Shown: positions 22,073 to 30,431, counted from the first letter of the stretch. The stretch: 38,439 nt of DNA from DASUBV01 sp035532295 (GCA_035532295.1 DATKRH010000238.1:1-38439); one strand, 5' to 3'. Notes: generated by a model not told the origin, from the sequence alone. Translations and numbers: made by a program.

Positions 22073-23728
22073 ATGCCCGAGTTCAGCTACGCCGATCTCC
22101 TGCCGACCGGCCCGGACACCACGCAGTACCGCCGGATCACCCCGGACGGTGTCAGCGTCCGCCAGGCCCTCGGCCGCGAGTTCCTCGAGATCGAGCCGGG
22201 TGTCCTGACCCTGCTGACCGCCGAGGCGATGCACGACATCGCGCACCTGCTGCGGCCTGCGCACCTGCGCCAGCTCCGGTCGATCCTGGACGACCCAGAG
22301 GCCAGTGGTAACGACAAGTTCGTCGCGGGCGACCTGCTCAAGAACGCCTGCATCGCCGCCGGCGGAGTGCTGCCCATGTGCCAGGACACCGGGACCGCCA
22401 TCGTGATGGGCAAGCGCGGCCAGCGGGTCCTCACCGACGGGCGCGACGACGAGCACATCGCCCGCGGGGTCTACGACGCCTACACCAGGCTGAACCTGCG
22501 GTACTCCCAGCTCGCCCCGCTGACCATGTGGGAGGAGCGGAACACTGGCAGCAACCTGCCGGCCCAGATCGAGGTGTATGCCACCGGCGGCGGCGAGTAC
22601 AAGTTCCTGTTCATGGCCAAGGGCGGCGGGTCGGCCAACAAGTCCTACCTCTACCAGGAGACCAAGGCCGTGCTGAACCCGGCGCGCATGCTGGCCTTCC
22701 TCGAGGAGAAGCTGCGCTCCCTGGGCACCGCCGCCTGCCCGCCCTACCACCTGGCCATCGTCGTCGGCGGCACCAGCGCCGAGTACGCGCTCAAGACCGC
22801 CAAGTACGCCTCGGCCAAGTACCTCGACGCGCTGCCCGCCAGCGGCTCGCCCAGCGGGCACGGCTTCCGGGACACCGAGCTTGAGCAGCAGGTGCTGGAG
22901 CTCACCCGCAAGACCGGCATCGGCGCGCAGTTCGGCGGCAAGTACTTCTGCCACGACGTTCGGGTGATCCGGCTACCGCGCCATGGCGCGTCCTGCCCGG
23001 TCGCCATCGCCGTGTCCTGCTCGGCCGACCGCCAGGCGCTGGGCAAGATCACCCGCGACGGGGTATTCCTGGAGCAGCTCGAAAGCAATCCCGCGCAGTA
23101 CCTGCCCGACACCACGCCGGACGAGCTGGACGGGGATGTGGTCCGGATCGACCTGTCCCGGCCGATGACGCAGGTCCGCGCCGAGCTGTCGAAGTACCCG
23201 ATCAAGACCCGGCTCGCCCTGACCGGGCCGATGGTCGTGGCCCGTGACATCGCGCACGCGAAGATCGCCGAGCGGCTCGCGGCCGGCCAGCCGATGCCCG
23301 ATTACCTGCGCGACCATGCCGTCTACTACGCCGGCCCGGCGAAGACCCCGGAGGGCTACGCATCCGGTTCCTTCGGGCCGACCACCGCGGGCCGGATGGA
23401 CAGCTACGTGGATCAGTTCCAGGCCGCCGGCGGGTCGCTGGTGATGCTGGCCAAGGGCAACCGGTCGGCCGCCGTCACCGCCGCCTGCCAGCAGCACGGC
23501 GGCTTCTATCTCGGGTCGATCGGCGGGGCGGCGGCCAAGCTGGCCCAGGACTGCATCACCAAGGTCGAGGTGCTGGAGTACCCCGAGCTGGGGATGGAAG
23601 CGGTCTGGCGGATCGAGGTACGCGACTTCCCGGCCTTCATCGTCGTGGACGACAAGGGGAACGACTTCTTCGCCGACGTCACGGCGCCCGGGCAGCCGCT
23701 GCTGACCATCGGCAGCGGGCCCAGCTAG
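22073..23728 (+). CDS. fumA: Class I (4Fe-4S) fumarate hydratase
   Basis: Oxygen-sensitive [4Fe-4S] fumarase converting fumarate to malate in the TCA cycle. The 551 residues match E. coli FumA in length and sequence: PMCQDTGTAIVMGKRG (Cys103), GGKYFCHDVRVIRLPRHGAS, SCSADRQ, then AGPAKTPEGYASGSFGPTTA and AKGNRSAAVTAACQQHGG near the C-terminus, the three cluster Cys being in MCQDTG, SCSAD and AACQQ. ATG 22073 is favoured over GTG 22064, which is only 2 nt from the GAGG. The stop TAG is followed at once by the ribosome site of fumC. Symbol is by homology. Confidence 0.93.
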   Translation: MPEFSYADLLPTGPDTTQYRRITPDGVSVRQALGREFLEIEPGVLTLLTAEAMHDIAHLLRPAHLRQLRSILDDPEASGNDKFVAGDLLKNACIAAGGVLPMCQDTGTAIVMGKRGQRVLTDGRDDEHIARGVYDAYTRLNLRYSQLAPLTMWEERNTGSNLPAQIEVYATGGGEYKFLFMAKGGGSANKSYLYQETKAVLNPARMLAFLEEKLRSLGTAACPPYHLAIVVGGTSAEYALKTAKYASAKYLDALPASGSPSGHGFRDTELEQQVLELTRKTGIGAQFGGKYFCHDVRVIRLPRHGASCPVAIAVSCSADRQALGKITRDGVFLEQLESNPAQYLPDTTPDELDGDVVRIDLSRPMTQVRAELSKYPIKTRLALTGPMVVARDIAHAKIAERLAAGQPMPDYLRDHAVYYAGPAKTPEGYASGSFGPTTAGRMDSYVDQFQAAGGSLVMLAKGNRSAAVTAACQQHGGFYLGSIGGAAAKLAQDCITKVEVLEYPELGMEAVWRIEVRDFPAFIVVDDKGNDFFADVTAPGQPLLTIGSGPS

Positions 23729-23735
23729 GAGGACC

Positions 23736-25187
23736 ATGCCCGCCGATCCGCAGGAGCCCGCCACCCGGCCGCAGGAGCCCGCCGCCGACTACCGCACCGA
23801 GCACGACTCGATGGGCGAGGTCCAGGTGCCCGCGGACGCGCTATGGGGCGCGCAGACCCAGCGCGCGGTGCAGAACTTCCCGGTCTCCGGGGAGCCCCTG
23901 CACCGGGACCTGATCATCGCGCTGGCCTCGATCAAGGGCGCGGCGGCCGTGGTCAACGGCGAGCTGGGGGTCCTGGAGCCAGAACTCGCCGCGGCGATTC
24001 ACGACGCCGCCGCGCAGATCGCCGCCGGGCAGCACCTCGACCAGTTCCCGCTGGACGTGTTCCAGACGGGCTCGGGCACCTCCTCCAACATGAACGCCAA
24101 CGAGGTGATCGCGACCCTCGCGGCCCGCCAGCTGGGCCGGCCAGTGCACCCGAACGACCACGTCAACGCCTCGCAGTCCTCCAACGACGTCTTCCCCTCC
24201 GCGATCCATCTCGCCGCCTGCCAGCTGCTCGCCCGGTCCCTGGAGCCGGCCCTGGCCGGGCTGGCCGGCGCGCTGGAGGCCAAGGCCGAGCAGTTCGCCG
24301 ACGTGGTCAAGAGCGGCCGCACCCACCTGATGGACGCCACGCCGGTCACGCTGGGCCAGGAGTTCGGCGGCTACGCGGCGGCCATCCGCCATGGCGTCAC
24401 CCGAGTCGGCCAGGTCCTGTCCGAGGTCGGCGAGCTGCCGCTGGGCGGCACCGCCGTGGGCACCGGGCTGAACGCCCCGCCGCGATTCGCGGCCGAGGTC
24501 ATCGCGCGGCTGGCCGGCGACCTCAGCCTGCCGCTGTCGGAGGCGCCCGACCACTTCGAGGCGGCGGGTTCGCGCGACGGCCTGGTCGCGGCCAGCGGCG
24601 TGCTGCGCGGCATCGCGATCTCGTTGCTGAAGATCTGCAACGACCTGCGGCTGATGAACTCCGGGCCGCGCACCGGGCTCGCCGAGATCACGGTGCCGGA
24701 CCTGCAGCCGGGATCGTCGATCATGCCGGGCAAGGTCAACCCGGTCATCTGCGAGGCAGCCAGCCAGGTGTGCGTCCAGGTGATCGGCAACGACGCGGCC
24801 ATTGCGTTCGGCGGGTCGGCGGGCAACTTCGAGCTGAACGTCATGCTGCCGGTGATCGGCCGCAACCTGCTGAGCTCGGCCAGCCTGCTGAGTGCTGCCG
24901 CCGCGCTGCTGGCCGACAAGTGCGTCGCCGGGATCACGGCCAACACCGCCCGGCTGCGGCAGAACGCGGAGTCGTCGCCGGCGATCGTCACGGCCCTCAA
25001 TCCGTTCATCGGGTACGAGGCCGCCGCGGCGATCGCGCATGAGGCGCTCGAGTCGGGCGCGACCATCAGGGCGGTGACGATCTCCCGCGGCCACGTCGAA
25101 CGCGGCGAGATCACCGAGCAGCAGCTCGACCGGGCGCTCGACGTGCTGGCGATGGCCTGGCCGCACGGCCGCCGCACGGCCCCATGA
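23736..25187 (+). CDS. fumC: Class II fumarate hydratase
   Basis: Iron-free fumarase of the aspartase/fumarase superfamily, a 483-residue homotetramer subunit. Seen: the TGSGTSSNMNANEV region, SQSSNDVFPSAIH, SGRTHLMDATPVTLGQE and the signature GSSIMPGKVNPVICEA (about residue 325), which carries the catalytic Ser loop. It starts 7 nt after the class I fumarase stop with GGAGG 3 nt ahead of ATG 23736, so both isoenzymes are made from one mRNA. The first ~20 residues are a Pro/Glu-rich extension. The stop codon lies in the first copy of a short tandem repeat. Confidence 0.97.
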   Translation: MPADPQEPATRPQEPAADYRTEHDSMGEVQVPADALWGAQTQRAVQNFPVSGEPLHRDLIIALASIKGAAAVVNGELGVLEPELAAAIHDAAAQIAAGQHLDQFPLDVFQTGSGTSSNMNANEVIATLAARQLGRPVHPNDHVNASQSSNDVFPSAIHLAACQLLARSLEPALAGLAGALEAKAEQFADVVKSGRTHLMDATPVTLGQEFGGYAAAIRHGVTRVGQVLSEVGELPLGGTAVGTGLNAPPRFAAEVIARLAGDLSLPLSEAPDHFEAAGSRDGLVAASGVLRGIAISLLKICNDLRLMNSGPRTGLAEITVPDLQPGSSIMPGKVNPVICEAASQVCVQVIGNDAAIAFGGSAGNFELNVMLPVIGRNLLSSASLLSAAAALLADKCVAGITANTARLRQNAESSPAIVTALNPFIGYEAAAAIAHEALESGATIRAVTISRGHVERGEITEQQLDRALDVLAMAWPHGRRTAP

Positions 25188-25235
25188 CCACGGCCCATGA
25201 CCACGGCCCCATGACCACGGCCCCATGACCACGGC
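25183..25235. repeat. Tandem repeat covering the fumC stop codon
   Basis: Four copies of CATGACCACGGC separated by one or two C, with units of 13-14 nt. The first includes the fumC TGA. Located just upstream of the kinase gene. Confidence 0.9.
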
Positions 25236-25294
25236 GAGCCGAATTCACATCTTCCTCACAGGAAACTAACTGGCCGCGGGGATAGTGTCCCGGC

Positions 25295-27343
25295 ATGCAC
25301 GCTGTGAAGGGGGCTGGCCGGCTGGTCGCCGGGCGCTACCGACTGCAGGGCCCGATCGGCCGCGGCGCGATGGGAATTGTCTGGCGAGGCCGCGATGAGC
25401 TGCTGCATCGTGACGTCGCGGTGAAGGAAGTCCAGATCACCGCGCTCGCCATGCCGACCGATGCCGAGGCCAGCTACCAGTGGACGCTGCGCGAGGCCAG
25501 GGCGGCGGCCCGGCTCAGCCATCCGGGCGTGGTGACCGTCTTCGACGTCCTCGAGGAAGGCGGGAGTCCGTGGATCGTCATGGAGCTGATCGGCGGACGA
25601 TCCCTGGACCAGGTCATCGCGGAGGACGGCCCGCTGCCGCCGCAGCACGCGGCCGAGCTGGGAACCAGCCTGCTGGGGGCCCTGGCCGCCGCGCACGCCG
25701 CCGGCGTCCTGCACCGGGACGTCAAGCCGGGCAACGTCCTGGTCACGGCCGACGGCCGCGCGGTGCTGACCGACTTCGGCATCGCGACGTTCGAGGGGGA
25801 CCCCGGGCAGACGCAGGCGGGCATGGTCGTGGGGACCCCCGGCTTCACCGCGCCGGAGCGCATCCGCGGGCGCGACGCGACGCCGGCGTCGGACCTGTGG
25901 TCGCTCGGGGCGACGCTGTATGCGGCGGTCGAGGGACGCGGGCCCTTTGAGCGGCCCGGCGGCCCGGCCGCGATCTCGGCTGGCGTGGCGGGCGAGGAAC
26001 CGCCGCGGGCGCCGTCGGCGGGCCCGCTCGGGCCGGTGATCGACGCCCTGCTGCGCCGGGACCCCGCCACCCGGCCGGACGCGGCGACCGCGGCGACGCT
26101 CCTGACCGACGCCGGCCTGGCTGCGGGGACCGGGCCGGCGCCGCTGGGTTCCGGCTGGGTCACGAGCCGACCGCCCGGCGGCGCGAGTCCCGGCGGCGCG
26201 AGTCCCGGCGACGCGACCGCTGCCCTGCCCGCCGACCCAGCCCGCGGGCGGCCCGGTCGCGGGCCAGCGTTCCTGGACCCCCCGGTCTACGCCGACCTGC
26301 AGATGCCGGGCGGCTCCGTCGGCGCGGCGACCGCTGGCCTGACCGGGGCCGGGCTGCCCGAGTTCCTGGATCCGGACGGGGCCGGCGCTCAGGGCCCGCC
26401 CGGAGCCTGGGCGCTAGCCTCCTGGCCCGGCGCCGGGGCACAACGCCCGCCGAGACCCCGGCCGCAGGGCGCGCTTCCCCCGGGTGCCGCGCTTCCCCCG
26501 GGTGCCGCGCGGTCCCCCGCCAGCCGGCGCGGGCCCTGGTCGCGTTACTGGCGAGTGGCTACGGTCAGCGCGGGAATTGCCGCTATCTTCGTCGCGGCCC
26601 TGATCGGATTTAACGTCTACTCTCGCACGCTGACCGTCGACAGTCCCGGCACCCAGGCGGGGGGCGCCGGGACGGCCAGCGCGGGAAGCAGCGGCGCGGC
26701 GGGCCGGTCCGGCGCGGCAGCCGGGCCGGGCGGTGCCGCCGCCGCGGCGGCCGGGGGCGGCGGCACGGCTAGCCAGGGCTCCGCCCCTGGCGGCGTTGCC
26801 GGCGGCGGGACTAGCGCGGCGGGCGGCTCCGGAACTGGCGGCGGGGCCGCGAACCTGGCGCCGCCGGCCGGATATCGGTGGCACACCGTCACGGCCACCG
26901 GCCTGGGCAGCACTGCCGGCTTCGTCATCGCAGCCCCCGATCCATGGCAGCTGCGGACGCAGGGCCAGGCGGTTTTCCTGGAACCACCGATCGGCTCGGC
27001 TTACCTGGAGGTCAGCCTGCGGCCGTTCACCTACGCCGGGCCCGTGGCCGAGGCCCGCTACCAGCAGGCGGCGGCCCTGGCGGCCCGCGGGTACCCCGGC
27101 TACCGGCTGGGCGCGATCCAGCCCGCCGAGCTCGCGGGCGCGGCGGCGGCGAGCTGGCGGTTTAGCTGGAAGCCGCCCGGCACCGCGCGGACCACCGTGC
27201 TGGCCATCCTGGTGACGCTGCCGACCTCGGCCGGGCGTCAGCCGTACGCGCTGAGCGTGTCCGCCCCGTCGGCCTACTTCGCCGCGGCCAGGCGGGTCTT
27301 CGTTACGGCCCTGTCCGCGTTCCGGCCGCTCCCGCCGGGCTGA
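25295..27343 (+). CDS. Transmembrane Ser/Thr protein kinase (PknD-like receptor kinase)
   Basis: A 682-residue receptor-type Hanks kinase. Kinase domain ~14-270: Gly loop GRGAMGIV, Lys44, HRDVKPGNVL (140-149), DFG at 160-162, GTPGFTAPE and the SDLWSLGATLYA segment, all complete. A Gly/Ala/Pro-rich cytosolic linker follows (~275-415). One membrane helix (~418-443, YWRVATVSAGIAAIFVAALI) leads to an extracellular Gly/Ser/Ala-rich stalk (~450-525) and a ~150-residue C-terminal domain (WHTVTATGLGSTAGFVIAAP) without PASTA repeats. ATG 25295 has no strong ribosome site. It probably transduces an envelope signal; it faces wall-hydrolase genes on the opposite strand. Confidence 0.9.
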   Translation: MHAVKGAGRLVAGRYRLQGPIGRGAMGIVWRGRDELLHRDVAVKEVQITALAMPTDAEASYQWTLREARAAARLSHPGVVTVFDVLEEGGSPWIVMELIGGRSLDQVIAEDGPLPPQHAAELGTSLLGALAAAHAAGVLHRDVKPGNVLVTADGRAVLTDFGIATFEGDPGQTQAGMVVGTPGFTAPERIRGRDATPASDLWSLGATLYAAVEGRGPFERPGGPAAISAGVAGEEPPRAPSAGPLGPVIDALLRRDPATRPDAATAATLLTDAGLAAGTGPAPLGSGWVTSRPPGGASPGGASPGDATAALPADPARGRPGRGPAFLDPPVYADLQMPGGSVGAATAGLTGAGLPEFLDPDGAGAQGPPGAWALASWPGAGAQRPPRPRPQGALPPGAALPPGAARSPASRRGPWSRYWRVATVSAGIAAIFVAALIGFNVYSRTLTVDSPGTQAGGAGTASAGSSGAAGRSGAAAGPGGAAAAAAGGGGTASQGSAPGGVAGGGTSAAGGSGTGGGAANLAPPAGYRWHTVTATGLGSTAGFVIAAPDPWQLRTQGQAVFLEPPIGSAYLEVSLRPFTYAGPVAEARYQQAAALAARGYPGYRLGAIQPAELAGAAAASWRFSWKPPGTARTTVLAILVTLPTSAGRQPYALSVSAPSAYFAAARRVFVTALSAFRPLPPG

Positions 27344-27372
27344 GGAGCCGGGCTGAGGAGCCGGGCTGAGGA

Positions 27373-27420
27373 GATCGTGCAGCGTTTTGGGGGTGATGAC
27401 CCCCAAAACGCTGCACGATC
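27373..27420. terminator. Perfect 22-bp hairpin between convergent genes (hairpin 3)
   Basis: Arms 27373-27394 and 27399-27420 are perfect with a GATG loop (arm GATCGTGCAGCG then TTTTGGGGGT). It lies between the kinase stop and the NlpC/P60 stop, so it could serve as a bidirectional terminator although there is no T-run. On its right it ends GATCATG, like hairpins 1 and 2. A 13-bp tandem repeat (GGGCTGAGGAGCC, nearly three copies, from about 27339) precedes it. Confidence 0.65.
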
Positions 27421-27449
27421 ATGGCTGCCGGAGGGCGGAACCCCGCGAG

Positions 27450-27941
27450 CTAGCGGCGCACCCGGAAGTACATCGTGGGGTGCCAGTAGCTGTTCATGCG
27501 GTGGTAGCCGATCCGCGTGCCCGGCTCCGCCGCGCCGTACGTCCAGCTGCCGCGGTCGTACAGCTCGACGTGCCCGGAGCCGAAGAACGCCAGGTCGCCT
27601 CGGCGGGCCTGCGACTTGCGGATCCTGACCAGGTACCAGCTGCCCAGCATCCCGTAGGTGGTCCTGGGCAGGTGCACGCCGCGGGACCGGTAGGACTCAT
27701 ACACCAGCCCGGAGCAGTCGAACCCGGAGGGCCCGGTGCCGCCCCAGATGTAGGGCTTGCCGCGCTGGTGCAGCGCGTAGCGCCAGGCGGTCAGCCGCAG
27801 CTTGCTGCTGATGGCCGCGGCGCTGGCGGTGGCGGCTCGGGCCGGCGCGGGCCGGGTGAGCGTCAGCATCAGTGCGGCGCAGGCGAGCGCCACGGCGATG
27901 AGGATGAAGCGGTATCGGTGACCGCGCAACTGGGCGCTCAT
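27450..27941 (-). CDS. NlpC/P60 family secreted peptidoglycan endopeptidase
   Basis: A 163-residue exported protein. Residues 10-37 are a signal peptide or anchor (YRFILIAVALACAALML, then ARAATA, a likely cleavage area). The NlpC/P60 domain follows, with catalytic Cys in GFDCSGLVYESYR (Cys76), His in GSGHVELYDR (His124) and a later polar/His region (GYHRMNSYWHP). ATG 27941 overlaps the stop of the preceding transglycosylase-like gene by 1 nt (TGATG), so translation is coupled. Role: cleaving stem peptides during wall remodelling. Confidence 0.9.
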   Translation of the reverse strand: MSAQLRGHRYRFILIAVALACAALMLTLTRPAPARAATASAAAISSKLRLTAWRYALHQRGKPYIWGGTGPSGFDCSGLVYESYRSRGVHLPRTTYGMLGSWYLVRIRKSQARRGDLAFFGSGHVELYDRGSWTYGAAEPGTRIGYHRMNSYWHPTMYFRVRR

Positions 27942-28705
27942 CAATACCACCCGGTGGCTTCCTCGTGCGACCACGCGCCGCACGGCGACCCGTAGGTGCC
28001 CTTGATGTAGCCCAGGCCCCACTTGATCTGAGTCGTCGCGTTGGTCGCCCAGTCCGCTCCGGCGCTGGCCATCTTCGATCCCGGCAGCGCCTGCGGGATG
28101 CCGTAGGCGCCGCTCGGGTTCGCCGCGGTGGGGTTCCAGCCGCTTTCCCGGTTCCAGAGCTCGTCCAGGCAGGAGAACTGCGAGGACGGCCAGCCGTAGG
28201 AACCGAGCATGGCCATCGCGATCTGCTGCGGTGAGCCGGACGCCACCACGGGGACCGGCTGTGCCGCCGCCGGACTGCTGGCCGCCGCCGCGGGCTGCGC
28301 CGTCTGCTGGGCGGCCTGCGCCGCGGCCGCCTGCGCCGCGGCCGCCCGGTCCGCCGCCTGCGCCGCCGCGGCTGCCCGGGCCCGGGCGGCTGCTCTCGCG
28401 CGGGCCGCCGCCCTGGCCCTGGCGGCCTGCTGGGCCGCACGCAGCGACGACGCCGCGGCGGAGTCCGCATGCCGGGTTTCGAAATCGGTGATGGCCTGGC
28501 CAGGACGATCCTGGAGAGCCGTCGCGCCGGCCGTCCGGCCGACCTGCGCGGCCGTGACCCTGGCCGCCTGCGGGGCGACTGCGGGGCGAGGCCACAGAGC
28601 CACCGTGCCCCCGGCGGCGCCTGCCGCCAGGACGGTGGCGCATGCCACGGTGATCGTAAGTTTTGAGGGTGGGCGATATCCGGAGAGTCTGGCGTGCGAA
28701 GACAA
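27941..28705 (-). CDS. Secreted lytic-transglycosylase-like protein (paralogue 1)
   Basis: A 254-residue exported protein. A hydrophobic N-terminus (~16-40, KLTITVACATVLAAGAAGG) is followed by an extreme Ala/Arg-rich coiled-coil-like linker (~75-150, ARARAAARARAA) and a conserved C-terminal domain: CLDELWNRESGWNPTAANPS with the catalytic-type Glu in NRESGW, then SGAYGIPQALPGSKMA and IKWGLGYIKGTYG. This ending is typical of actinobacterial SLT-like proteins. TTG 28705 is favoured; the weak AAAGG upstream and its close similarity to the paralogue's TTG start support it. It is followed by NlpC/P60, so the pair is one operon. Confidence 0.85.
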   Translation of the reverse strand: MSSHARLSGYRPPSKLTITVACATVLAAGAAGGTVALWPRPAVAPQAARVTAAQVGRTAGATALQDRPGQAITDFETRHADSAAASSLRAAQQAARARAAARARAAARARAAAAAQAADRAAAAQAAAAQAAQQTAQPAAAASSPAAAQPVPVVASGSPQQIAMAMLGSYGWPSSQFSCLDELWNRESGWNPTAANPSGAYGIPQALPGSKMASAGADWATNATTQIKWGLGYIKGTYGSPCGAWSHEEATGWY

Positions 28706-28915
28706 GAGGCGCCTTTGGTCACGCGCACTGCGCGTTCGGCTTCCACCCGGAACGATGCCAGGGCCACGGAACGGGCCGGCAGCGGCGCGGTGACGGGACG
28801 CGGGTCAGGGCGACGAGGGTTACTCGGGGCAACCGTCACGGACGCGGGGTGCTGTCAGGCACCAATAGTTGCGGTTGCTGAGCCGCCGATCCACCGCAAA
28901 GTGCCAGTTTTTCTA

Positions 28916-28931
28916 TGTGACGTAGATCACG
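28916..28931 (-). promoter_or_regulatory. CRP-type site, one mismatch
   Basis: TGTGACGTAGATCACG matches TGTGA-N6-TCACA at 9 of 10 positions. The centre is about 218 nt upstream of the SLT-NlpC operon start, on its side of the intergenic region. A site for a Crp/GlxR homologue is inferred. Confidence 0.55.
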
Positions 28932-29028
28932 ACCACCGTGCGCCACCTGCGAGTTCCGCCGCGGTCGGGCCGCTCACCTTGGCAATCGGCGCCGACACGG
29001 CAGCTACCGGAGGGGCGATCGCCACGCA

Positions 29029-29044
29029 TGTGAGTAAGGTCACA
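29029..29044 (-). promoter_or_regulatory. CRP-type site, perfect consensus
   Basis: TGTGAGTAAGGTCACA is an exact TGTGA-N6-TCACA palindrome. It lies 113 bp (centre to centre) from the site at 28916 and about 331 nt upstream of the SLT-NlpC operon start. A cAMP-CRP-like regulator is expected to bind. Confidence 0.65.
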
Positions 29045-29205
29045 AGTTACTAGATTCGCAGCAGGAAACTACCCTGCGTGGAACCTTTTCCGGTCGAAAC
29101 TAAACTCGCCGCTTGAGCATCGGGAAGGCCCAGCCGCCAATATGTATATCTCTCCGTGATACGGCGACTACGCGCAGCTATTCAATGGCCTCGCCGCGGG
29201 TCGCG

Positions 29206-29889
29206 TCAGTACCAGCCGTGCCCTTGCCAGAACGACCAGGCGCCGCACGGAGTTCCATACCGGCCCTGGATGTAGCCCAGGCCCCACTTCACCTGGGTCG
29301 ACACGCTCGTCTGCCAGTCCGGTCCCGCGGTGGCCATCTTCGACCCCGGCAGGGCCTGGGGAATGCCGTAGGCGCCGCTCGTCGCGTTCTCGGCGTTGTA
29401 GCGCCAGCCGCTCTCCCGGCTCCAGATGTCGTCCAGGCAGGGGAACTGGCTAGCCGCGTTGAAGCCGAACGACGGCAGCAGGCTGTAGGCGACGGACTGA
29501 GCGGTACCGGGATTCGGCGGCGGCGCGGACGTCCCGCCCGCCGCGTCGGCAACGGTTCCGCCGGCAGCCGTTCCGCCGGTAGCCGTGGCGGGCGCGACCG
29601 TGGCGGCCGGCTGCGCGGCCAGCTTGGGCGCGCTCTCCACGCTCATGGTCCGCGAGGCGGCGTCCATCAGGATCATGTGCTGGCGTTCCTGCTCCAGCAC
29701 CACCGCGGCGTGGCTGACGCGCACTTCCGCCGCGGCGACGGCCACTGGGTCGGCTCCGTGGCTGTGCGCGCGGAGCGCTACGTAGCCTCCGGAGGTGACC
29801 GCCAGGATGGCCGCCATGGAGGTACCCATGAACACGCTGATGCGCGGGCGCGCACGCTTGTCCGGCGTCCGTCTCCGGTGCTGTGACAA
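29206..29889 (-). CDS. Secreted lytic-transglycosylase-like protein (paralogue 2)
   Basis: A 227-residue paralogue of the gene at 27941-28705. The N-terminal membrane segment is VFMGTSMAAILAVTSGGYV, a short Ala/Pro/Thr-rich linker follows, and the C-terminal domain is CLDDIWSRESGWRYNAENAT, SGAYGIPQALPGSKMATAG, then VKWGLGYIQGRYGTPCGAW, collinear with the first. TTG 29889 is decided by GGAAGGA 6 nt upstream, although the frame is open to 30150. Unlike paralogue 1 it lacks the Arg/Ala coiled-coil and has no NlpC partner. Confidence 0.85.
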   Translation of the reverse strand: MSQHRRRTPDKRARPRISVFMGTSMAAILAVTSGGYVALRAHSHGADPVAVAAAEVRVSHAAVVLEQERQHMILMDAASRTMSVESAPKLAAQPAATVAPATATGGTAAGGTVADAAGGTSAPPPNPGTAQSVAYSLLPSFGFNAASQFPCLDDIWSRESGWRYNAENATSGAYGIPQALPGSKMATAGPDWQTSVSTQVKWGLGYIQGRYGTPCGAWSFWQGHGWY

Positions 29890-30135
29890 TGCGGTCCTTC
29901 CGTCGGCCAGGCGCGGCGGGGCAAAGCGCCCCACGCACAGACCGCTGCGGTACGGGCAGCGAGTCATGACGGACCCCGGCCGGCCCGATTGCGGCGGCGG
30001 CCATCTCGTCCGCCATTCCGGCGGAACTGACCGCCGGCTGCTAGGCCCGGCACCGTCGCGGCATAACGTTGCCAGAAGCGCGGGGCCGGACCAAGCACTT
30101 CCGCTGAAAAAGCTGTGTCGCGACGTTGTTATTAA

Positions 30136-30151
30136 TGTCTTGCAGATCACA
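30136..30151 (-). promoter_or_regulatory. CRP-like site upstream of SLT paralogue 2
   Basis: TGTCTTGCAGATCACA (plus strand) matches TGTGA-N6-TCACA at 8 of 10. It lies inside the AT-rich promoter-like stretch, about 255 nt upstream of the TTG start. Weaker than the two sites at paralogue 1. Confidence 0.35.
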
Positions 30152-30251
30152 GTTTGGCAATACGTACCGTAACAATTACTGAACGTAATGACTGGCTAGG
30201 TCCCGCGGGCTGCGATCATTGGCCTGCGGGACCTGGCCGGCGGCGACACGC

Positions 30252-30342
30252 CGCGACCGCCCGCCGCGACCGCCCGCCGCGACCGCCCGCCGCGACCGCC
30301 CGCCGCGACCGCCCGCCGCGACCGCCCGCCGCGACCGCCCGC
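30252..30342. repeat. 13-bp tandem repeat, seven perfect copies
   Basis: Unit CGCGACCGCCCGC, seven perfect copies in 91 bp, upstream of the rhomboid gene. The period is not a multiple of three, as expected outside coding sequence. Confidence 0.95.
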
Positions 30343-30431
30343 CGGGGCAGGCGCGCCTGCCCCAGGCTTCCCCGCCGGGCCGGAAGCGGTTAGCTTTTCC
30401 TGATGGCCCCAACAGGCGACGGGATACGACG

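Larger units (their letters stand above)
28706..29205. other. 500-nt intergenic region between the two transglycosylase-like genes
   Basis: No gene is supported here. The region holds two CRP-type sites (listed separately) and an inverted repeat TTGCGGT...ACCGCAA (about 28869-28900). It also holds the only long AT-rich stretch of the neighbourhood (29039-29110). It is the long leader/promoter region of the SLT-NlpC operon. I looked for c-di-AMP (ydaO) riboswitch motifs and did not find them. Confidence 0.6.
29890..30431. other. 542-nt intergenic region with repeats and hairpin
   Basis: No gene is supported. From left to right it holds a GGGGC-GCTTT-GCCCC hairpin (minus strand, near 29918-29932) just ahead of the TTG gene; an AT-rich promoter-like stretch (minus TTGCCA at 30160-30155 and TTAATA at 30135-30130, 19 nt apart); a CRP-like half-site; a stem (AGGTCCCGC 30198-30206 with GCGGGACCT 30226-30234); and the 13-bp tandem repeat. 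It separates the SLT gene from the rhomboid gene. Confidence 0.6.

Noticed and set aside
27450..28643. A single long minus-strand gene covering NlpC/P60 and the region upstream
   Set aside because: The NlpC/P60 protein has its own ATG at 27941 with a signal peptide, and the upstream frame is out of phase with the SLT-like gene, which has conserved motifs.
28706..29205. c-di-AMP (ydaO) riboswitch ahead of the SLT-NlpC operon
   Set aside because: This class is common upstream of actinobacterial wall-hydrolase genes, so I looked on the minus strand for its conserved GCCGAA, GGAACC and GGGGTGAA motifs; they are absent.
30252..30342. CRISPR array
   Set aside because: The 13-bp repeats are contiguous with no unique spacers.
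30219..30431. N-terminal extension of the rhomboid gene through the 13-bp repeat
   Set aside because: It would encode an Arg/Pro-rich tail made only of repeats, and the 13-bp period would break the frame with any copy change.
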